Positions 1-5,767 of a DNA stretch of 6,120 bases are shown piece by piece (positions within the stretch are counted from its first letter, which is position 1; every line of letters begins with the position of its first letter). Under the pieces are notes generated by a model that had not been told where the DNA came from, did not search any database, and saw only the letters and a list, made by a program, of their open reading frames with translations. Source of the DNA: CAZKCI01 sp964551475 (GTDB taxonomy: Bacteria > Auribacterota > Erginobacteria > Erginobacterales > CAZKCI01); the NCBI GenBank assembly GCA_964551475.1, contig CAZKCI010000056.1, forward strand, positions 1-6,120, in the 5' to 3' direction. The translations under genes were made by a program, and so were the position numbers.

Positions 1-2
1 AC

Positions 3-179
3 TCCGGAGGGGGAGGATACTACATCCTCGACCGGAAGATTACGGTTGTCCACCTGGCGGTGATATTCACGGTGGCGGCAATTTGTATTTGGCTGGCCAG
101 GACGAAGAGCGCGGGCTGGCGGCTCCCAGCGGAGCACAGGGACGGCATCAGCAGCCCGCTCTGGAAGTTCCGGAAGTAG
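3..179 (+). CDS. C-terminal fragment of an unidentified integral membrane protein
   Basis: The gene enters from the left edge, so only its last 58 codons are visible; it ends at TAG 177-179. The visible peptide begins SGGGGYYILDRK. A hydrophobic stretch VVHLAVIFTVAAICIWLA (about residues 15-32 of the fragment) looks like one transmembrane helix. It is followed by the basic RTK and a polar tail ending SSPLWKFRK, which by the positive-inside rule suggests a cytoplasmic C-terminus. I do not recognise the family. The choice of frame rests on the coherent helix-plus-basic-tail pattern; a second frame is also open through this stretch but gives no sensible protein. No terminator is visible after the stop. 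Confidence 0.5.
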   Translation, partial: SGGGGYYILDRKITVVHLAVIFTVAAICIWLARTKSAGWRLPAEHRDGISSPLWKFRK

Positions 180-260
180 GGGTCCTTAGCCCGGAATGGT
201 TACGCCTGGGGGGAACAGCATCATTGCACATGTATCGTAAAGCTGGCTAGCGCTCTATCC

Positions 261-630
261 ATGAACACCCCCGAACCACAATTTCACAAAGCTCTGTCCG
301 AACTGGTAGCCGATAGGGTCTTCAGAAAGCGGGGGATCGCCACCGACCGGCGGAAACTATTGGCCGAACCATCCGCCTTTGAAGCCGTCGAGCGACGGGA
401 CAGTACCGCGCCTGCTCGTTCTTCTGGACGAGATTCCCAAGCGCCGCGACTGGCGGAACTACCTCCAGGGGGTTTATGACAAGTTTCACGCCGACTACCG
501 GTTCCTGGCGACCGGAAGCGGGCGTCTCGATACCGGCCGTCGCGGCGGCGACTCATTCCGCAAGATCACCAGAGGCGCGTATCCAGTCCTGATCGCCCCG
601 GCCTATCTCTGGCTGACCAGGCTGCCGTAA
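261..630 (+). pseudogene. Decayed AAA+ ATPase (AAA_14 / DUF4143-type), frameshifted and truncated
   Basis: Two reading frames together give the middle of an AAA_14-type ATPase. The first frame (from ATG 261) reads GIATDRRKLLAEPSAFEAVERRD. Near 395-402 the match moves one frame forward and continues GTVPRLLVLLDEIPKRRDW, then NYLQGVYDKFHADYRF, then LATGSGRLDTGRRGGDS. These correspond to the family's Walker B segment (LLVLLDEI), the W-x-N-Y-L-x-G-x-Y-D block, the sensor segment (TGSGRLD) and the R-R-G-G-D-S box. The Walker A loop that should lie upstream is missing. After GGDS the similarity fades, possibly through another frameshift near 555-610, where the other frame reads PGLSLADQA, loosely like the family's 'HPLSLAEL'. 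The DUF4143 C-terminal half is absent because recQ begins at 657. Intact members run to roughly 400 residues. These proteins are common accessory ATPases of uncertain role. I infer a non-functional relic. Confidence 0.72.
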
Positions 631-656
631 TCGGTTCCGGCCCCGGGAAAATTCCG

Positions 657-2459
657 ATGATCGATATCCTCAAGCGCTACTGGGGCTTCACCGGCTTCCT
701 CCCCCTCCAGAAAGAGGCGATGGAGTGCGTGGTCTCCGGCCGCGAGTCCATCGTCGTCCTGCCCACCGGCGGGGGGAAGTCGCTCTGCTTCCAGGCCCCG
801 GCGCTGGTCCGGGAGGGGCTGGCGATCGTGGTCTCCCCCCTCATCGCGCTGATGAAGGACCAGGTGGACGCTCTGACCGAGTGCGGCGTCCCGGCGGCGC
901 GGATGGACAGCACGCTGACCGGCCGGGAAAAATCCGATCTCTTCCCCCGCCTCCGCCGGGGCGAGCTGAAGATCCTCTACCTCTCGCCGGAGCGGCTGAT
1001 CGCCGGGGGAGGCGCCGAATTTCTCCGGCAGGTCCCGATCTCTTTTTTCGCGGTCGACGAGGCCCACTGCATCAGCCACTGGGGACACGACTTCCGGCCC
1101 GAGTACCGGGAGCTGGGGAAGCTGAAGGACCATTTCCCGGGTGTCGCGATCCACGCCTACACCGCCACCGCCACCCCTCCGGTCCGGGAGGACATCGCCC
1201 GCCAGCTGAGGCTGCAGAATCCCCGGGTCCTGGTCGGCTCCTTCGACCGCCCCAACCTGGTCTACCGGGTCCGCCGCCGGACCGCCCGCTTGGAGCAGGT
1301 CCGGGGGGTCATCGACCGCCACCCGGGCGATTCGGGGATCGTCTACTGCCTCCGGCGCCGGGATGTCGACGAACTCTGCGCGGCGCTCTCCGCCCACGGC
1401 TACCGGGCGGTCCCCTACCACGCCGGGATGACCGACCGGGACCGGAAGCGGAACCAGGAGGATTTCATCGAGGAGCGGGCCGACATCATCGTCGCCACCA
1501 TCGCTTTCGGGATGGGGATCGACAAGTCGAACGTCCGTTACGTGGTCCACGCCGCGATGCCGAAATCGCTGGAGCACTACCAGCAGGAGAGCGGGCGGGC
1601 CGGCCGGGACGGCCTGGAGGCGGAGTGCTGCCTCTTCTACTCGGGCGGCGACTTCATGATCTGGAAGAGCCTGCTCGGGGATCTGCCGCCGGAGGTGCGG
1701 GAGTCGGTCTTGGAAAAGCTGAACCAGATCTATCGCTACTGCACCGGCCTCAGCTGTCGGTACAAGTCGCTCCTCAGCTACTTCGGCCAGCAGCTCGCCC
1801 GAGACAACTGCGGCGCCTGCGACGCCTGCCTCGGGGAGCTCAGCCTGATGGAGGGATCCCTGGTCATCGCCCAGAAGATCCTTTCCTGCGTCGTCCGCCT
1901 CCGGGAGCGGTTCGGGGGAGACTATACCGCCCGGATCCTGACCGGTTCCCGGGACGAGCGGATCCGGGAGAAGGGGCACGACCGGCTCAGCACGCACGGC
2001 CTTCTGGCCGACTATTCGCCGGCGGCGGTCCGCTCCTGGATCGAGCAGCTCGCCGACGAAGGCTACCTCGAGAAGGAGGAGGAGTACCAGGTCCTCCGGG
2101 TGCCGCCCGCGGGTTGGCGGGTGATACGGGGAGAGGAGACCCCCCGGCTTCTCCGGCCGCCCGAGAAGAAGGTCCGGGCCTCCGCCCGCCCGGCCCGCGA
2201 TTCCTGGGAGGGGGTTGACCGGGGTCTTTTCGAAGCCCTGAGAGGCCTCCGCCGGGAGATCGCCGCGGAGAACCGCGTGCCGGCCTATATCGTCTTCGGG
2301 GACAGGACGCTCAGGGACCTGGCGCGTCTGCGGCCGTCCACCCGGAGCGGTTTCCTCGCCGCCGCCGGGGTGGGAGAGGCGAAAGCCCGGCGCTATGGCG
2401 GCCGGTTCCTCGATTTCATCAAGGGCTACTGCGTCTCCCCTGGCCTGGGACCGGGCTGA
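657..2459 (+). CDS. recQ: ATP-dependent DNA helicase RecQ
   Basis: A complete 600-residue superfamily 2 DNA helicase that unwinds DNA 3'-to-5' and acts in recombinational repair and fork rescue in the cytoplasm. In order: a RecQ-type N-terminus (MIDILKRYWGF) with the Q-motif glutamine near residue 18; Walker A LPTGGGKS (35-42); DEAH box (134-137); the aromatic-rich loop HCISHWGHDFRPEY (137-150) that couples DNA binding to ATP hydrolysis; TATAT (169-173); motif V ATIAFGMGID (280-289); and motif VI QQESGRAGRDG (309-319) with the arginine finger. Zinc ligands are Cys367, Cys385, Cys388 and Cys391. The RQC winged helix covers about 400-490, and an HRDC domain about 521-590. Length and order match classical RecQ, and no key residue is missing. 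ATG 657 is chosen because it gives the standard N-terminus, although the frame is open back to 480 and the upstream ribosome binding site is weak. It stands alone, with no operon partner visible. Confidence 0.97.
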   Translation: MIDILKRYWGFTGFLPLQKEAMECVVSGRESIVVLPTGGGKSLCFQAPALVREGLAIVVSPLIALMKDQVDALTECGVPAARMDSTLTGREKSDLFPRLRRGELKILYLSPERLIAGGGAEFLRQVPISFFAVDEAHCISHWGHDFRPEYRELGKLKDHFPGVAIHAYTATATPPVREDIARQLRLQNPRVLVGSFDRPNLVYRVRRRTARLEQVRGVIDRHPGDSGIVYCLRRRDVDELCAALSAHGYRAVPYHAGMTDRDRKRNQEDFIEERADIIVATIAFGMGIDKSNVRYVVHAAMPKSLEHYQQESGRAGRDGLEAECCLFYSGGDFMIWKSLLGDLPPEVRESVLEKLNQIYRYCTGLSCRYKSLLSYFGQQLARDNCGACDACLGELSLMEGSLVIAQKILSCVVRLRERFGGDYTARILTGSRDERIREKGHDRLSTHGLLADYSPAAVRSWIEQLADEGYLEKEEEYQVLRVPPAGWRVIRGEETPRLLRPPEKKVRASARPARDSWEGVDRGLFEALRGLRREIAAENRVPAYIVFGDRTLRDLARLRPSTRSGFLAAAGVGEAKARRYGGRFLDFIKGYCVSPGLGPG

Positions 2460-2473
2460 ACCGATGATTTCGG

Positions 2474-2490
2474 GCCATCGGCACGATGGC
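2474..2490 (+). terminator. Short perfect hairpin after recQ, possible weak terminator
   Basis: GCCATCG and CGATGGC are exact inverted copies (7 bp) separated by GCA, starting 14 nt after the recQ stop. No T-run follows, so it is not a textbook intrinsic terminator. It may be a 3'-end stabilising hairpin or a protein-binding site in the 95-nt gap before the nuclease gene. Confidence 0.3.
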
Positions 2491-2554
2491 ATCCTATCCA
2501 TGCATGTTTAACACGTAGAATGGACATGGTACATTGAAACGGGGATTAGCGGTC

Positions 2555-4198
2555 ATGAGCCATCGGCGCGCCATCGTTATTGCCGCTCTCTTGGTCATCC
2601 TGGCATCTCCGTCTCCATCTTGGGCGGGGGCGACGACGGTCAAGATCCTGTCCGCCAACTTCAGCAGCAGCACCGATTATAAATTTCACGATCCCGGCCG
2701 GCGCATCATCCAGGGACTCCATCCCGACGTGGTCCTCCTCCAGGAATTCAACTATCTCGCTGACACCGCCTCCGATTATCGCGCTTTCGTCGATACCGCC
2801 TTCGGGCCGGAATACTATTATTATTATGTCGAAATGAGGGGGAGCTATTATCTCCCCAACGGAATTATCAGCCGCTGGCCGTTCGTTTCCTCGGGATATT
2901 GGGTTGACGACCTGGTCACCAATCGCACATTTGTCTGGGCCAAGATAGATCTTCCGGGCGATGCCATTCTTCAGGTGGTAAGCGTCCATTTCTCGACCCA
3001 TACCGCATCGGATCGGGGCCGCGAGGCCATCCAACTGGAAAATTACATTGCCTCCAACTTTAACAGCGGCCAGTACATTGTGGTCGGCGGGGATTTGAAT
3101 ACGCTGTCCGCCAGCGAAGCTTGCATCTCCACTTTCGACACTTTCCTCAACGCCACCAGCCGTCGTCCCGTGGATCAGAAAGGGAACGATAAGACCAATT
3201 CCAGCCGCCGGCAACCTTACGACTGGGTGATGCCGAACTCGGTCCTCGACGCCTACCACGTCTCCACCGTCCTCCTGAGCCAGTCCTTCCCCGACGGCCT
3301 GGTCTATGACAGCCGGATAACCTCGCCCTACTCGATGCTGCCCTCGCCGATTGAAGCGACGGATTCCGGCGTTTCCGGAATGCAGCACATGGGGGTGCTA
3401 AAAACCTTCAGCATCCCGGCGGAACCATCGCCCACCCCCTCTCCCACCCCGTTGAACGCGATCATCGCTCAAGGGGACTACGACGGTGACGGCACGTCCG
3501 ATATCGGCATCTACCGCCCCCGCCAGGGTAAATGGGCAATCCGCAACCTGACCGTCGTCTATTTAGGGAATTCGAGCGATCTGCCGGTCTCCGGGGATTA
3601 CAACGGGGACGGCACCGCCGACATCACCGTCTTCAGGCCCGTCTCCGGCCTCTGGGCCATCAGAAACGTCACCCGGGTCTACCACGGTTTATCGAACAAC
3701 GCCCTGGTCCCGGGAGACTATGACGGAAACGGGACGTGCGAGATCGGAGTTTTCCGTGCTTCCTCGGGACTTTGGTCGGTCAGGAACTTCACCCGCATCT
3801 ACTTGGGGGCGAGTGGGGACCGGCCCGTGCCCGGGAACTACCGGGGCGACCAGGCGCAGGATATGGGGGTATTCCGGGAAGATTCCGGTCTCTGGGCCAT
3901 CCGGAGCGTGACCCGGCTTTACTTCGGGGCCTCCAACGACACACCGATTTGTGGAGACTACACCGGCGACGGGACCTCGGAATACGCCGTTTTCCGGGGC
4001 TACTATGGCTTCTGGTCGATCCGGAATGCGACCCGTGTGTATCTGGGGAGCGCGAATGATTGGGCGCTCCCGGCAGACTACAACGGCGACGGCATGGATG
4101 AAGCCGGCATCTTCCGCGATTCGACGGGGATGTGGTCGGTGCGGGACCTGACCAGGGTGTATTTCGGCGGGACGGGAGACATCCCGGTAACCAGATAA
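2555..4198 (+). CDS. Secreted endonuclease/exonuclease/phosphatase-family protein with C-terminal VCBS/FG-GAP-like repeats
   Basis: A probable secreted phosphodiesterase or nuclease; the substrate is unknown. Numbering from ATG 2555 (547 residues): a Sec signal peptide (basic MSHRR, hydrophobic AIVIAALLVILA, likely cleavage after SWA at residue 24), then an EEP domain at about 30-287. Its motifs are Asn35 in SANF, metal-binding Glu64 in LLQEF, His145 in VSVHFSTH, Asp180 and Asn182 in GGDLNT, and Asp223 in PYDWV. The final family motif, normally S-D-H, reads M-Q-H here (Gln277, His278). A linker rich in PSPTPSPTP (291-299) leads into six 40-residue repeats from residue 307 to the C-terminus. 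ATG 2555 is preferred because GGGGA at 2541-2545 precedes it at suitable spacing. TTG 2534, in frame 7 codons upstream, is the alternative, but it has no ribosome binding site and would lengthen the signal-peptide n-region. A five-tyrosine run lies at 87-91. No sorting or anchor signal is seen at the C-terminus, so release to the periplasm or outside is likely. Confidence 0.85.
   Translation: MSHRRAIVIAALLVILASPSPSWAGATTVKILSANFSSSTDYKFHDPGRRIIQGLHPDVVLLQEFNYLADTASDYRAFVDTAFGPEYYYYYVEMRGSYYLPNGIISRWPFVSSGYWVDDLVTNRTFVWAKIDLPGDAILQVVSVHFSTHTASDRGREAIQLENYIASNFNSGQYIVVGGDLNTLSASEACISTFDTFLNATSRRPVDQKGNDKTNSSRRQPYDWVMPNSVLDAYHVSTVLLSQSFPDGLVYDSRITSPYSMLPSPIEATDSGVSGMQHMGVLKTFSIPAEPSPTPSPTPLNAIIAQGDYDGDGTSDIGIYRPRQGKWAIRNLTVVYLGNSSDLPVSGDYNGDGTADITVFRPVSGLWAIRNVTRVYHGLSNNALVPGDYDGNGTCEIGVFRASSGLWSVRNFTRIYLGASGDRPVPGNYRGDQAQDMGVFREDSGLWAIRSVTRLYFGASNDTPICGDYTGDGTSEYAVFRGYYGFWSIRNATRVYLGSANDWALPADYNGDGMDEAGIFRDSTGMWSVRDLTRVYFGGTGDIPVTR
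3473..4192 (+). repeat. Six tandem 120-bp (40-residue) VCBS/FG-GAP-like repeats
   Basis: Six units begin at 3473, 3593, 3713, 3833, 3953 and 4073, each exactly 120 bp with no insertion or deletion. The protein pattern is G-D-Y-x-G-D-G-T-x-D-I-x-V-F-R, then S-G-L-W-A-I-R-N-x-T-R-V-Y-x-G and a unit end like N-D-x-P-V-P. The opening DxDxDGxxD-type loop (clearest in unit 1, DYDGDGTSD) resembles the calcium-binding loops of VCBS/FG-GAP repeats. Unit 4 (NYRGDQAQD) has lost most of the acidic ligands. The units differ considerably at the DNA level, so the array is old rather than freshly expanded. A propeller-like fold is plausible by analogy with FG-GAP repeats but is inferred. Confidence 0.85.
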
Positions 4199-4451
4199 GT
4201 CGGACGTCCCCTCGGGCAGTCTCCTATTCGAAACCCCGGCGGAGACGATCGTCCAGAGGGGGGAGCTCCTCCTGGCGGATGGCGTCAAGATATCGACCCG
4301 GGAAACGATCGCGGTGGTTCTCGCGCATCACGGCTGCGACGAAGCCCTCCGCGCCCTGAGGGAATTCGTCCGGAGGTCGTACGGAGAGCTGCGATTCTTC
4401 GCCGAGTTCGCCCTGGAGGAGTGCGCGATGTGGAACGAGGATTGGCATTGA
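4191..4451 (+). pseudogene. Orphan 3' gene fragment, 5' end missing (function unknown)
   Basis: An open frame running from the nuclease 3' end to TGA 4449-4451. Past the overlap it encodes SDVPSGSLLFETPAETIV, then QRGELLLADGVKISTRETIA, then VVLAHHGCDEALRALREFV, then RRSYGELRFFAEFALEECAM, then WNEDWH. Strong GC preference at third positions and a soluble, mixed-charge, helix-like composition suggest it was genuine coding sequence. The frame has a stop at 4188 and no ATG, GTG or TTG before a GTG near 4314, so a full-length start is absent. I do not recognise the family. The likeliest reading is the tail of a gene whose 5' part was lost when the upstream sequence was rearranged next to it. A short protein of about 45 residues from the internal GTG cannot be excluded. 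Confidence 0.4.
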
Positions 4452-4709
4452 GGAGCATATCGGCGGCGAAACACGGCGCTCCCCTCCCCAGCGACGGTGC
4501 CATTAGAGAAGAGTCTGCCTTAGCGGTCGATCGTCCCCGTGAGGTAATCTGGCGGGGGAGCGAACCGGCCGTCCCCACTGCTGTTTGCCGATCTCCTCGT
4601 TCCCACGGGACAAGCCCGTGGGGGACGGGCAGAGAACAAGCTCCTTCTTTCCGCTGTCACAGAAATAGAGATGCATACTTCCCTCTCTTCCGTCTGTCTC
4701 TCTTCCGTC
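4452..4709. other. Non-coding interval before the toxin-antitoxin promoter
   Basis: About 260 nt without a credible gene. An open frame crosses it on each strand, but both have irregular composition, no ribosome binding site and no recognisable motif. It holds a strong hairpin (4602-4622) and a CT-rich tract with a 13-nt direct repeat (4683-4710). No tRNA-like or rRNA-like structure was seen. Confidence 0.5.
4602..4622. repeat. Perfect 8-bp inverted repeat (REP-like hairpin)
   Basis: CCCACGGG, loop ACAAG, CCCGTGGG: perfect GC-rich arms, extendable outward by G-T wobbles. There is no T-run on either side. It could terminate transcripts from the upstream remnant, or be one copy of a dispersed intergenic palindromic element; only a genome-wide count can tell. 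Confidence 0.6.
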
Positions 4710-4710
4710 T
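4683..4710 (+). repeat. Pair of 13-nt CT-rich direct repeats next to the toxin-antitoxin -35 box
   Basis: CTCTCTTCCGTCT occurs at 4683-4695 and again at 4698-4710, with a period of 15 bp. The second copy ends on the first base of the -35 hexamer. The position upstream of the core promoter would suit an activator or accessory repressor site, but it may be simple low-complexity sequence. Confidence 0.5.
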
Positions 4711-4738
4711 TGACCAGCACGACATTTGTCGCTATATT
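4710..4738 (+). promoter_or_regulatory. Sigma70-type promoter of the xre-res operon
   Basis: TTGACC (4710-4715), a 17-nt spacer and TATATT (4733-4738) give near-consensus -35 and -10 boxes at optimal spacing. Transcription should begin near 4745, leaving a leader of about 29 nt before ATG 4774. Confidence 0.75.
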
Positions 4739-4751
4739 TAAGACAAATGTC
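4721..4751. promoter_or_regulatory. Twin palindromic operators flanking the -10 box, probable Xre autoregulation site
   Basis: GACATTTGTC (4721-4730) and GACAAATGTC (4742-4751) are perfect inverted copies of each other. Each is also a palindrome of the form GACA-WW-TGTC. Their centres are 21 bp apart, about two helical turns, so two dimers would sit on the same DNA face. The 11-nt spacer contains the -10 box, so binding would block RNA polymerase. The downstream gene encodes an Xre-family DNA-binding antitoxin, the natural candidate ligand. Confidence 0.75.
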
Positions 4752-4773
4752 TGATTGCCTGAAGGGAGGGAAC

Positions 4774-5205
4774 ATGAAAATTTCTAATATTGCGGAACTT
4801 CTGGGGGGAGAGAAGGTCCTTCGCAAAAGGGTCAGCAACCGGATGGATTTGATCGAGCTGGGCGCCAACGGCGTCACCAAGAGGGCCATTGAACACTTGG
4901 CCGATCATTTCTCCATCACGGTGAGCCAGATCGCCCGGTTTCTGCCGGTGTCCGAGCGCACGATCCAGCGCTATGCCTCCAACCAGCCTTTCAAACGCGA
5001 TGTTTCGGAGCAGATTATCCAAATCGCCGAGATCTTCGCCGCGGGCCTGGAAGTGTTCGAGGACAAGAATAGATTCATGGTTTGGATGAATAATCCGGTC
5101 CGGGCGCTGGCCGATAAATCCCCCATGAGTCTGCTCAGCTCCCGCTTCGGCGCCGGATTAGTGATGGACGAACTGGGAAGGATCAAGCATGGGGTGATTC
5201 CATAA
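4774..5205 (+). CDS. xre: Xre/MbcA/ParS-type antitoxin (HTH plus DUF2384 domain)
   Basis: A 143-residue antitoxin that neutralises the RES toxin encoded next to it and probably represses the shared promoter. An Xre-like helix-turn-helix region spans about 33-68 (GVTKRAIEHLADHF, then SQIARFLPVSERTIQRYAS). A C-terminal toxin-binding DUF2384 domain spans about 99-142, with the family signature N-x-P-x-x-A-L-x-x-x-x-P-x-x-L-L, then F-G-x-x-x-V-x-x-E-L-x-x-I-x-H-G. ATG 4774 is chosen because GGGAGGG at 4764-4770 lies just ahead. The in-frame TTG 4726 lies upstream of the predicted transcription start, and ATG 4747 lies inside the operator without a ribosome binding site. The stop TAA overlaps the toxin ATG by one base, implying translational coupling and a steady antitoxin supply. 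Length is typical of the family. Confidence 0.9.
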   Translation: MKISNIAELLGGEKVLRKRVSNRMDLIELGANGVTKRAIEHLADHFSITVSQIARFLPVSERTIQRYASNQPFKRDVSEQIIQIAEIFAAGLEVFEDKNRFMVWMNNPVRALADKSPMSLLSSRFGAGLVMDELGRIKHGVIP

Positions 5206-5669
5206 TGCTTATATTCCGGATCGCCCCGGAAAGCGCTATCCGGGATTTATCGGGGAGCGGGGCGCGTCTCCACGGCGGGAGGTGGAACCATCTGGGCATC
5301 GGGATCGTCTATGCTTCCGAAACCCGGGCCTTGGCGACTCTGGAGTATCTCGTCCACCTCAATCCCATGGCGATTCCCCCTCGTCTCAAAATAGCCTCGA
5401 TCGAAGTCCCCGACCGGGTTCGTTCTGAAATACTGGAAGCTTCGAAGCTTCCAGCCGCTTGGCGATTCTATCCTGCTCCTTCCGAATTGGCGGCTATCGG
5501 CACCCAATGGGCTGTCTCCGGGAGATCGCTTCTTCTTCGCGTCCCATCCGCTGTCGTCCCGGGAGAATGCAACATCCTTGTCAACCCCTCGCATCCGGAC
5601 ATGCGTCTTGTCGGGATCGCTAGGATCGAAGATTACCCATACGATCAGCGCCTTCTTAAAAGCCGCTGA
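5205..5669 (+). CDS. res: RES-domain toxin (NAD+-depleting family)
   Basis: A 154-residue toxin. Characterised RES toxins (MbcT, ParT and Xre-partnered RES) destroy NAD+ or transfer ADP-ribose from it; which of these this protein does is not shown by sequence. Visible family features are FRIA near the N-terminus, then GSGARLHGGRWNHLGIGIVY with Arg26 and Tyr36, then ATLEYLVHL with Glu47, and near the C-terminus LLLRVPSAVVPGECNILVNP with Ser115. Arg, Glu and Ser are the residues that name the domain. All are present, and the length is typical, so it looks intact and active. ATG 5205 overlaps the antitoxin stop (TAATG), so initiation probably relies on ribosomes finishing the antitoxin. It lies second in the operon, after its antitoxin, as usual for this class. 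An unusual perfect 22-bp palindrome lies in its coding sequence. Confidence 0.93.
   Translation: MLIFRIAPESAIRDLSGSGARLHGGRWNHLGIGIVYASETRALATLEYLVHLNPMAIPPRLKIASIEVPDRVRSEILEASKLPAAWRFYPAPSELAAIGTQWAVSGRSLLLRVPSAVVPGECNILVNPSHPDMRLVGIARIEDYPYDQRLLKSR
5433..5454. repeat. Perfect 22-bp palindrome inside res
   Basis: CTGGAAGCTTC is followed without spacer by its exact reverse complement GAAGCTTCCAG. It encodes part of ILEASKLPA and contains two AAGCTT hexamers. Eleven uninterrupted complementary base pairs inside a coding region are notable. In RNA it would form a hairpin of about 9 bp within the toxin message. Its function is unknown. Confidence 0.6.
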
Positions 5670-5699
5670 CGAGCCAGGTATGCTTCCGCCCACGTCCGC

Positions 5700-5719
5700 G
5701 TCCGCTGACGAAGGCGGAC
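5700..5719. repeat. Small inverted repeat downstream of res, possible transcript end
   Basis: GTCCGC (5700-5705) and GCGGAC (5714-5719) can pair across TGACGAAG. GTCCGC is also tandemly duplicated at 5694-5705, and CCGCTGACGA occurs at 5663-5672 (over the res stop) and at 5702-5711. No T-run follows, so intrinsic termination is doubtful. Confidence 0.3.
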
Positions 5720-5741
5720 AAGCGTGCCGCCGCAATCCAGA

Positions 5742-5759
5742 GCGGTGACGTGTCACCGC
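5742..5759. promoter_or_regulatory. 8-bp-arm inverted repeat upstream of the lipoprotein promoter, candidate operator
   Basis: GCGGTGAC, GT, GTCACCGC: perfect arms around a 2-nt centre, ending 8 bp before the -35 box at 5768. Symmetry and position fit a dimeric regulator binding just upstream of RNA polymerase. It could instead be part of a transcript 3' end for the toxin-antitoxin operon, but no T-run follows. Confidence 0.5.
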
Positions 5760-5767
5760 ACTCCATA

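Noticed and set aside
2..250. A second open frame across the left edge
   Set aside because: The peptide is Gly/Pro/Arg-rich with no pattern, whereas the frame ending at 179 gives a clear membrane helix and basic tail.
480..656. Extension of RecQ upstream in the same frame
   Set aside because: The frame is open back to 480, but the peptide there is shadow translation of the ATPase relic, and RecQ proteins normally begin at the point given by ATG 657.
725..2218. A 497-codon open frame in a second forward frame of recQ
   Set aside because: The peptide is dominated by G, P and R with no motifs, as expected from an out-of-frame reading of GC-rich codons.
603..2501. A 632-codon open frame antisense to recQ
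   Set aside because: It is the mirror of a GC-rich gene whose third positions avoid A and T. The peptide is repetitive in P, G, R and D with no domain, while the sense strand encodes a textbook RecQ.
2813..2827. TAC(TAT)4 run encoding five tyrosines, as a phase-variable tract
   Set aside because: A 3-bp unit cannot switch the reading frame, and the run is short.
2546..3388. A 280-codon antisense open frame in the nuclease gene
   Set aside because: No ribosome binding site or recognisable domain, and the sense frame shows a signal peptide and catalytic motifs.
3689..4288. A 199-codon antisense open frame across the repeats
   Set aside because: Its own periodicity merely reflects the 120-bp repeat on the other strand.
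4726..4773. A longer antitoxin starting at TTG 4726 or ATG 4747
   Set aside because: Both lie in the operator, at or before the predicted transcription start, without a ribosome binding site. ATG 4774 has GGGAGGG directly ahead.
4503..4889. Antisense open frame over the toxin-antitoxin promoter
   Set aside because: It runs through the promoter, the operators and the antitoxin start and has no motif; the forward-strand signals explain the region.
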